Assembly (NCBI GenBank): GCA_002426275.1
Contig: DIPB01000125.1
Span: 15,822 to 26,698 of the forward strand
Length of the DNA: 10,877 nucleotides
Origin: Firmicutes bacterium UBA5499
GTDB taxonomy: Bacteria > Bacillota > DTU084
Direction: 5' to 3'
Positions 6,425 to 10,877 of the stretch are shown piece after piece (position 1 is the stretch's first letter; each line of letters starts with the position of its first letter). The translations under genes were made by a program, and so were the position numbers. Below the pieces are notes generated by a model. That model was not told where the DNA came from, did no database searches, and saw only the letters and a program-made list of their open reading frames with translations.

Positions 6425-7170
6425 ACGCAAAGATAAAGGTTCGTGATTTCAGCTTAACATACGGTGAAAAACCAATCTTGCGCAGGATCAATCTGGACGT
6501 GCCGGCAGGGGAGATTACGGCGTTGATCGGGCCCAGCGGCGCGGGAAAATCCTCCTTTTTGCGCGCCCTCAACAGGACCAACGATTGGGAAGGCGTGCGG
6601 GAAGACGGAACCGTGCTTTTGGACGATTTGGATATTTACGGCCCTGGGACAGATGTGGTACAATTGAGGAAACGCGTGGGGATGGTTTTCCAGACGCCCA
6701 TTCCTTTTCCCATGTCCATCTTTGATAACGTCGCCTTTGGCCCCAGGATTCACGGCCTGCGACGACGCGGAGAGCTGATGGAGATCGTAGAGCGCAGCCT
6801 CAAACAAACGGCGCTTTGGGATGAGCTCCAGGATCGCCTAGAGCAAAGCGCTCTCAGTTTATCCGTGGGTCAGAGGCAACGTTTATGCATAGCCAGAGTG
6901 CTGGCTGTGAAAAGCGAAGTGCTGCTTTTGGATGAGCCTTGTGCAGACCTGGATGCCGCTTCGACCATGAAAATAGAAGATTTGCTCCATCAATTGAAAG
7001 CGAACTATACAATCATTCTGGCAACCAATCTGCAGCAAGCGGGCAGGATTGCGGATCGCACCGCCTTTTTTTGGGAAGGAGAGCTGGTGGAGGAAGGGCC
7101 CACCAAGTCCCTCTTTCAAAAACCAGGCGATCCGCGCACAGAGGCTTACCTCACAGGGCGCTTCGGCTAA
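6421..7170 (+). CDS. pstB: Phosphate ABC transporter ATPase PstB with altered signature and H-loop
   Basis: This 249-residue ATPase should drive the PstCA channel from the cytoplasmic face. PstB hallmarks are clear: LIGPSGAGKSSFLRALNR with Walker A at 37-44, the Q-loop in VFQTPIPFPMSIFDNVAFGP (Q91), Walker B LLLDEP with catalytic Glu172, the D-loop ADLD (175-178), and the characteristic C-terminus YLTGRFG. Two conserved elements are altered. The signature is LSVGQ (147-151) instead of LSGGQ. The segment that normally reads VTHNMQQA is ATNLQQA (201-207), one residue shorter and without the switch histidine. The ORF is otherwise intact with a normal end, so simple decay is not evident. GAGGGGAG at 6406-6413 is its ribosome binding site. 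phoU follows after 13 bases. Confidence 0.9.
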   Translation: MNAKIKVRDFSLTYGEKPILRRINLDVPAGEITALIGPSGAGKSSFLRALNRTNDWEGVREDGTVLLDDLDIYGPGTDVVQLRKRVGMVFQTPIPFPMSIFDNVAFGPRIHGLRRRGELMEIVERSLKQTALWDELQDRLEQSALSLSVGQRQRLCIARVLAVKSEVLLLDEPCADLDAASTMKIEDLLHQLKANYTIILATNLQQAGRIADRTAFFWEGELVEEGPTKSLFQKPGDPRTEAYLTGRFG

Positions 7171-7175
7171 GGAGG
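7169..7175 (+). promoter_or_regulatory. Ribosome binding site that sets the TTG start of phoU
   Basis: AAGGAGG overlaps the pstB stop and lies 8 bases before TTG at 7184. The open frame extends upstream to an ATG at 7049, but that stretch lies inside pstB and has no PhoU similarity. Confidence 0.85.
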
Positions 7176-7183
7176 AACAAAGT

Positions 7184-7846
7184 TTGAGAATTGTTTTTCA
7201 ACAGCAACTGGAAAATTTGGAGCAAGATTTACTGCGCATGGGCAGCTTGGTGGAGGAGGCCATAGGAAATTCCGTGCTCTCTTTGGCGAGACAAGATCTC
7301 CCTTTGGCAGAGCAGGTGCTTGAAGGCGATAAACCCATCGATGATCTGGAGATCCTTTTGGAAGAACAGTGCATGCAGCTTTTGGCGCTGCAGCAGCCTG
7401 TGGCAAAAGATCTGCGCAAAATCGGCACGATTTTGAAGGTGACCACGGATTTGGAGCGGATCGCGGATCAGGCCACCAACATTGCCGAACTTACAGTTTC
7501 CATCGGCACGGCTCCGCTGATTAAACCTTTGATCGATATTCCCAGGATGGCCAACCTGGCCAGGGGAATGCTGCACAAGTCCATCGAAGCCTTTGTCCGC
7601 GAGGATGAGCAGCTAGCCCGCGATGTTTGCGCGCAAGACGAAGAGGTAGACCTGCTTTACGCCTCGCTCTTTGAAGAATTGGTGGGTTTTCTGGTGCACA
7701 GGCAGGAGGGGAAAGACGCCGAGCAGATCGTGCAGTTATTGTTCACTGCCCGGGCTCTGGAGAGAATCGCGGATCACGCCACCAACATTGGAGAACGAGT
7801 AGTGTATATGCTCACCGGACAGGTTGTAAAATTGAACGGTTTTTAA
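7184..7846 (+). CDS. phoU: Phosphate signalling regulator PhoU
   Basis: Starting at TTG 7184, this is a 220-residue protein of normal PhoU length. PhoU is a cytoplasmic protein of two three-helix bundles. It represses phosphate uptake when phosphate is plentiful and relays Pst status to PhoR. Each half carries the metal-cluster motif: LERIADQATNIAE (90-102, with E91 and D95) and LERIADHATNIGE (192-204, with E193 and D197). The N-terminal helix, with FQQQLENLEQDLLRMGSLVE, is also typical. It is the last gene of the phoR-pstCAB-phoU run and is followed by a strong terminator. In the usual model it would contact PstB and the PAS domain of the neighbouring kinase. Confidence 0.95.
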   Translation: MRIVFQQQLENLEQDLLRMGSLVEEAIGNSVLSLARQDLPLAEQVLEGDKPIDDLEILLEEQCMQLLALQQPVAKDLRKIGTILKVTTDLERIADQATNIAELTVSIGTAPLIKPLIDIPRMANLARGMLHKSIEAFVREDEQLARDVCAQDEEVDLLYASLFEELVGFLVHRQEGKDAEQIVQLLFTARALERIADHATNIGERVVYMLTGQVVKLNGF

Positions 7847-7857
7847 TCTGCACCGGC

Positions 7858-7887
7858 AAACTCAGGGCCTGTGCCCTGAGTTTTTTT
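7858..7887 (+). terminator. Strong intrinsic terminator after phoU
   Basis: An 11-bp stem pairs AAACTCAGGGC (7858-7868) with GCCCTGAGTTT (7873-7883) around a CTGT loop, followed by a seven-T run (7881-7887). It closes the pst-phoU transcript and separates it from the gsp genes. Confidence 0.93.
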
Positions 7888-7955
7888 GATTTTGCTGGAT
7901 GCGGTGAACATTTTCGCCTTTGCGTACGTCTAATAAGAAGATTGGGGGACGGCTG
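7888..7955 (+). other. Short leader between phoU terminator and gspE
   Basis: These 68 bases should contain or lie near the gsp promoter, since a strong terminator precedes them. TAATAA at 7931-7936 resembles a -10 box, but no acceptable -35 sits 16-19 bases upstream, so no promoter is called. GGGGGA at 7944-7949 is the ribosome binding site for GTG at 7956. The in-frame TTG at 7920 has no such site. Confidence 0.4.
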
Positions 7956-9437
7956 GTGACGGAAGAACAGATAGATTTGCGCAATTTTTCATTCGATTCA
8001 GGTTTGCTTTCCTTATTGCCTGCGGCTTTCGCCTATGCCAGGGGCGTGCTTCCCCTGCGGCGGGAGGGCGATCTGCTTTATGTAGCCATGAGCCGGACCG
8101 GGGATTTAGCGCTTCAAGACGAGCTGGCTTTTCTCAGCGGCTGTCAGATCCGTCCGGTACCGGTTGAGGAAGGCCAGCTGCGGGCGGCGGTTGAGGAATG
8201 TTATGTGGACAGGATGCTCAGCGAGGTTTCTTCGCCTGTGGAAGTTCTGTCCGAAGAAAACGTAGAGGACGTGGATCTGGCGCAGATTGCCCAGGAAGCC
8301 AAGACCGTCCGTTACGTGAATCTGCTCTTTCACCAAGCTGTGTCCGAGAGAGCCAGCGATATTCATCTGGAGCCTTTTGAGCGGGAATGCATCGTGCGTT
8401 TCCGCATCGACGGGGTGCTGGCGCGAGTCAGCAGTCAGCCGGCAAGCATGCACCAAGCCGTCGCCTCCAGAATCAAGATCATGGCGGGACTAGACATTGC
8501 CCAGCGGCGTCTGCCTCAGGATGGCCGCATCAGAATGCGAATCGCCAGCAGACAAATTGATGTGCGGGTGAGCACCATCCCTACCCTTTACGGCGAGAGC
8601 ATCGTCATGCGGCTGCTGGACGGGGCGAATATTCCTTTGGGACTGGACCAGCTGGGCATGGATCCGGTAACCTTTGACGCGTACAGAAAATTGCTGGCTA
8701 AGCCGTATGGCGTGATCCTGGTCACAGGTCCCACCGGCAGCGGCAAGACCACCACTTTGTACGCAGCTTTGCGCCAGGTGTTCACGGAAGCCAAGAAGAT
8801 CGTCACCATTGAAGATCCAGTGGAATATCAGCTTTCCGGGGTCAATCAGATTCCGGTACAGCCTAAAGTCGGTCTGACGTTTGCCAGCGGTCTGCGCTCC
8901 ATCCTGCGGCAAGATCCGGATATCATCATGGTGGGCGAGATTCGGGATGAGGAGACTGCGCAAATCGCCATCCAGGCGGCGTTAACCGGACATTTGGTTT
9001 TCAGCACGCTGCATACCAATAATGCCGCCGGCGGCATCACCAGGCTTTTGGAGATGGGAGTGGAGCCTTATCTTGCGGCTTCCACAGTGGAGGGAATCAT
9101 GGCGCAGCGCCTGTTGCGGCTGATCTGTCCCAAGTGCAAGGAAAGCTATCGAGATCCGCAGCTGGCCGACAGGCTGCAGCTTGCGGACAGCACCTTTTGG
9201 CGGGGCAGGGGCTGCGCGGACTGCCGTTACAGCGGCTACCGCGGCAGGACAGGGATCTTCGAGCTGCTGCCCATGGACGGCCAATTGCGCAAACTGACCA
9301 TGGGGCAAGCCTCAGCCGAAGAAATTCAGTTGCAAGCCAGGAATTCAGGGATGAAGCTTTTGGCCGAAAACGGCTGGGAAAAAGTGCGCCAGGGCCTGAC
9401 CACAGTCCAAGAAGTGCAAAGGGTGGTGGGAGATTAA
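7956..9437 (+). CDS. gspE: Type II secretion / type IV pilus assembly ATPase GspE (PilB)
   Basis: From GTG 7956 the protein has 493 residues. It is the cytoplasmic hexameric ATPase that powers pseudopilus or pilus assembly. The N-terminal MshEN/T2SSE_N-like domain (about 15-90) includes LPAAFAYARGVLPLRREGD. The core has ASDIHLEPFE (133-142) in the N2 domain, Walker A GPTGSGKTTT (258-267), the Asp box TIEDPVEY, Walker B DPDIIMVGEIRDEE (320-333) and the His box LTGHLVFSTLHTNNA. A zinc-binding tetracysteine follows, with CPKC (391-394) and CADC (420-423); this favours GspE/PilB over PilT. The next genes, gspF and a GspG-type pseudopilin, support a T2SS-like machine. gspF starts immediately after the stop. 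Whether it serves secretion or pilus assembly is not decided by sequence. Confidence 0.93.
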   Translation: MTEEQIDLRNFSFDSGLLSLLPAAFAYARGVLPLRREGDLLYVAMSRTGDLALQDELAFLSGCQIRPVPVEEGQLRAAVEECYVDRMLSEVSSPVEVLSEENVEDVDLAQIAQEAKTVRYVNLLFHQAVSERASDIHLEPFERECIVRFRIDGVLARVSSQPASMHQAVASRIKIMAGLDIAQRRLPQDGRIRMRIASRQIDVRVSTIPTLYGESIVMRLLDGANIPLGLDQLGMDPVTFDAYRKLLAKPYGVILVTGPTGSGKTTTLYAALRQVFTEAKKIVTIEDPVEYQLSGVNQIPVQPKVGLTFASGLRSILRQDPDIIMVGEIRDEETAQIAIQAALTGHLVFSTLHTNNAAGGITRLLEMGVEPYLAASTVEGIMAQRLLRLICPKCKESYRDPQLADRLQLADSTFWRGRGCADCRYSGYRGRTGIFELLPMDGQLRKLTMGQASAEEIQLQARNSGMKLLAENGWEKVRQGLTTVQEVQRVVGD

Positions 9438-10619
9438 ATGCCGCAGTTTGCCTATCGGGCTCTAGACAAGCTGGGAAAGACCGTCGCCGGGAATTTGGAA
9501 GCGGACAGCCAGCCTGCGGCTCTGAAGCTGCTCCGCAAGCGAGGCCTTTATCCTGAGGCTGTGAAACAGCGGAAATTGGGCAAACGCGGGCGAGGTTCCC
9601 AGGAATTGGCCACTTTGATTTTGCTTTTGGGAAGGATGCTGCGAGGCGGACTGCCGCTGGATCGGGCGCTGGAATTATTGGCGGAAGAAATCCGCGCTCC
9701 CAGGCTGAGGCAGGCGCTGACACAGGTGCTGGAGGCTGTGAAATCCGGGAGCGACCTGGCGGGAGCCATGGCTGAGAGCAGCGCTTTTCCCGCCTTGGTG
9801 GTGGAGATGGTGCGGGCGGGAGAATCGTCGGGGCAGCTGGCGTTAGTGCTGGATCAGCTGGCTGCTCATCTGGCGGCGGCGCAGGAAAGCAAGCAGGCCG
9901 TAACCAGCGCGCTTTTGTACCCCGCGCTTTTGCTGCTGGCAGCCTTGAGCTCAACCGCTTTTCTATTCGTCTTTCTCCTCCCGCGCCTGTCCGAGCTCTT
10001 TGCCGATTTCGGGCAGGAATTGCCGGCGAGCACAGCTTTGCTGATGGCTCTGGGATCCTGGCTCAGAGGCAATTGGCTTTGGTTTTTGGCTGTCAGCTGC
10101 CTTTTGCTCTGGACAATCGGCAAATGGCTCTCGCTGCCTCAAGGCCGCGCCTGGCTGGATGAATTCTCTCTGCGCTTGCCTGCTGTGGGACCGCTTTTGA
10201 TTTATACGTATACCGCCCGCCTGGCCAACACCTTTGCCATTCTGCTCGCAGGGGGCGTACCTTTGATCCAGGCTTTTCCCATTGTCCGGGCTGCTGTGGG
10301 CAACGGCGCCTTTGCCAGGATGCTCACAGACGCGGAGCGCAAGGTTAAAGAAGGCCAAAGGCTGGCCGCAGCTTTGGAAGGCAATCAATATCTGCCGGCT
10401 TTGGCGGGAGCCATGATCGCGGCCGGCGAAGAGACCGGCAGTCTGGGGGAAATGCTGGCGCATTTGGCGTCTACCTACCAGTATCGGGCTGAGCTGAGCA
10501 GAAAAACGCTGCTTTCTTTGCTGGAGCCGGCGATCATTTTGGTCATGGGCTTGCTGGTGGGCTTCGTGGTAATTAGCGTGCTGTTGCCCATCTTTGATCT
10601 GAACAGCTATCTCAATTAG
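9438..10619 (+). CDS. gspF: Inner-membrane platform protein GspF (PilC)
   Basis: This 393-residue protein is the membrane platform that couples the GspE ATPase to pilin assembly. The start MPQFAYRALDKLGK matches the family N-terminus. Two homologous cytoplasmic repeats are visible, each with its conserved glutamate motif: RAGESSGQLALVLDQLA (126-142) and AAGEETGSLGEMLAHLA (328-344). Membrane helices fall at about 159-182, 212-229 and 361-385, the usual three. The LLAGGVPL motif (269-276) and the earlier MLRGGLPL (67-74) also mark the duplication. Length is normal. It begins at the base after the gspE stop, with GGGAG (9428-9432) as ribosome binding site, and gspG follows after 14 bases. Confidence 0.94.
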   Translation: MPQFAYRALDKLGKTVAGNLEADSQPAALKLLRKRGLYPEAVKQRKLGKRGRGSQELATLILLLGRMLRGGLPLDRALELLAEEIRAPRLRQALTQVLEAVKSGSDLAGAMAESSAFPALVVEMVRAGESSGQLALVLDQLAAHLAAAQESKQAVTSALLYPALLLLAALSSTAFLFVFLLPRLSELFADFGQELPASTALLMALGSWLRGNWLWFLAVSCLLLWTIGKWLSLPQGRAWLDEFSLRLPAVGPLLIYTYTARLANTFAILLAGGVPLIQAFPIVRAAVGNGAFARMLTDAERKVKEGQRLAAALEGNQYLPALAGAMIAAGEETGSLGEMLAHLASTYQYRAELSRKTLLSLLEPAIILVMGLLVGFVVISVLLPIFDLNSYLN

Positions 10620-10621
10620 CG

Positions 10622-10627
10622 AGGAGG
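10622..10627 (+). promoter_or_regulatory. Ribosome binding site of gspG
   Basis: AGGAGG lies 6 bases before the ATG at 10634, within a GAGGAGGAGA run. It is one of the strongest sites in the window, as expected for an abundant pseudopilin. Confidence 0.75.
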
Positions 10628-10633
10628 AGAAGT

Positions 10634-10877
10634 ATGCGAGAGCGCAAACGCGGTCAGGACGGTTTTACTTTGTTGGAGTTGGTGTTGGTCATGGTGATCC
10701 TGGGCATTTTAGCGGCGAGATTAGTGCCCAACTTCGTGGGCAGAAACGAAGATGCCAAGCATGCCCGGGCGGTTTCTGATCTCGAGGCCCTGGGCACTGC
10801 TCTGGACGCTTTCGAACTTGATAACGGCTCCTTCCCCAGCACTTCGCAAGGCTTAGCTGCATTAATGCAGCAGCCGG
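10634..10877 (+). CDS. gspG: GspG-type major pseudopilin, N-terminal part (partial)
   Basis: The first 81 codons are present and the gene runs off the right edge. A short basic leader (MRERKRGQDG) ends in Gly10, followed by the class III prepilin motif FTLLELVLVMVILGILAA. Cleavage by prepilin peptidase after Gly10 would leave Phe at +1 and the conserved Glu at +5. The hydrophobic helix is followed by LEALGTALDAFELDNGSFPS and TSQGLAAL. The LDNGxxPxxxQGL element is a hallmark of GspG, so this looks like a T2SS major pseudopilin rather than a PilA pilin. The C-terminal calcium-binding loop, which would confirm it, is outside the window. It is the third gene of the gspEFG run. Confidence 0.9.
   Translation, partial: MRERKRGQDGFTLLELVLVMVILGILAARLVPNFVGRNEDAKHARAVSDLEALGTALDAFELDNGSFPSTSQGLAALMQQP

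Noticed and set aside
6421..7170. pstB as a pseudogene because of its altered motifs
   Set aside because: The frame is intact, Walker A, Walker B, the Q-loop and the C-terminal GRFG are kept, and translational coupling to its neighbours is preserved. This suggests a functional, diverged protein rather than decay.
7049..7183. Extended N-terminus of phoU from ATG 7049
   Set aside because: This stretch is the pstB coding region in another frame. PhoU similarity begins at TTG 7184, directly after a strong Shine-Dalgarno.
9097..9954. Long 285-codon open frame on the minus strand opposite gspE/gspF
   Set aside because: It lies wholly antisense to two clearly conserved genes, its translation is proline- and arginine-rich with no domain, and it spans the gene junction. 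It is a by-product of GC-rich codon use.
1..10877. CRISPR arrays, tRNA or rRNA genes, insertion sequences, attachment sites
   Set aside because: No spaced direct repeats, cloverleaf-like sequence, transposase motif or terminal inverted repeats were seen on either strand.

Overview
The window looks like chromosomal core DNA of a Bacillota (Firmicutes) bacterium. The evidence is the rbfA-nrnA-ribF order, a LytR-CpsA-Psr wall ligase, strong GGAGG-type ribosome binding sites, and frequent GTG or TTG starts (nrnA, ribF, tal, phoU, gspE). Base composition looks moderately GC-rich by eye. The GspG-type pseudopilin at the right edge hints at a lineage with a type II secretion or type IV pilus machine, possibly a diderm Firmicute such as a Negativicute. 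That placement is inference only. No mobile element, tRNA, rRNA or CRISPR array is visible. All genes lie on the + strand, and no gene-free gap exceeds about 110 bases.

Region 1 (1-3433) is a tightly packed housekeeping operon. It holds the last codons of a probable rbfA, then nrnA (DHH/DHHA1 phosphoesterase), ribF (FAD synthesis), an LCP-family cell-wall ligase and a short-form transaldolase. The first genes overlap one another, and the run ends at a small intrinsic terminator directly after the transaldolase stop codon. truB, usually found between nrnA and ribF in Bacillota, is absent here.

Region 2 (3451-7887) is a phosphate-signalling and transport block: a PhoR-like histidine kinase, PstC, PstA, PstB and PhoU, closed by a strong intrinsic terminator. 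It is incomplete and divergent. There is no pstS for the periplasmic or lipoprotein phosphate binder and no response regulator. PstC has a rearranged version of its conserved GRALGET-like helix. PstB has LSVGQ in place of LSGGQ and appears to lack the switch (H-loop) histidine. The kinase has the E. coli PhoR layout, with two adjacent membrane helices, no external sensor and a PAS domain, so its input probably comes from the Pst/PhoU proteins. Two inverted repeats fill the phoR-pstC gap, and one of them overlaps the pstC ribosome binding site.

Region 3 (7888-10877) starts a type II secretion/type IV pilus-like operon: GspE ATPase, GspF platform protein and the beginning of GspG major pseudopilin, which runs off the right edge.

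The best candidate for something undescribed is the PhoR-PstCAB-PhoU block. It may be a Pst-derived complex specialised for sensing, or one with weakened transport. This rests on missing neighbours and altered motifs, and is a hypothesis rather than a demonstrated function.
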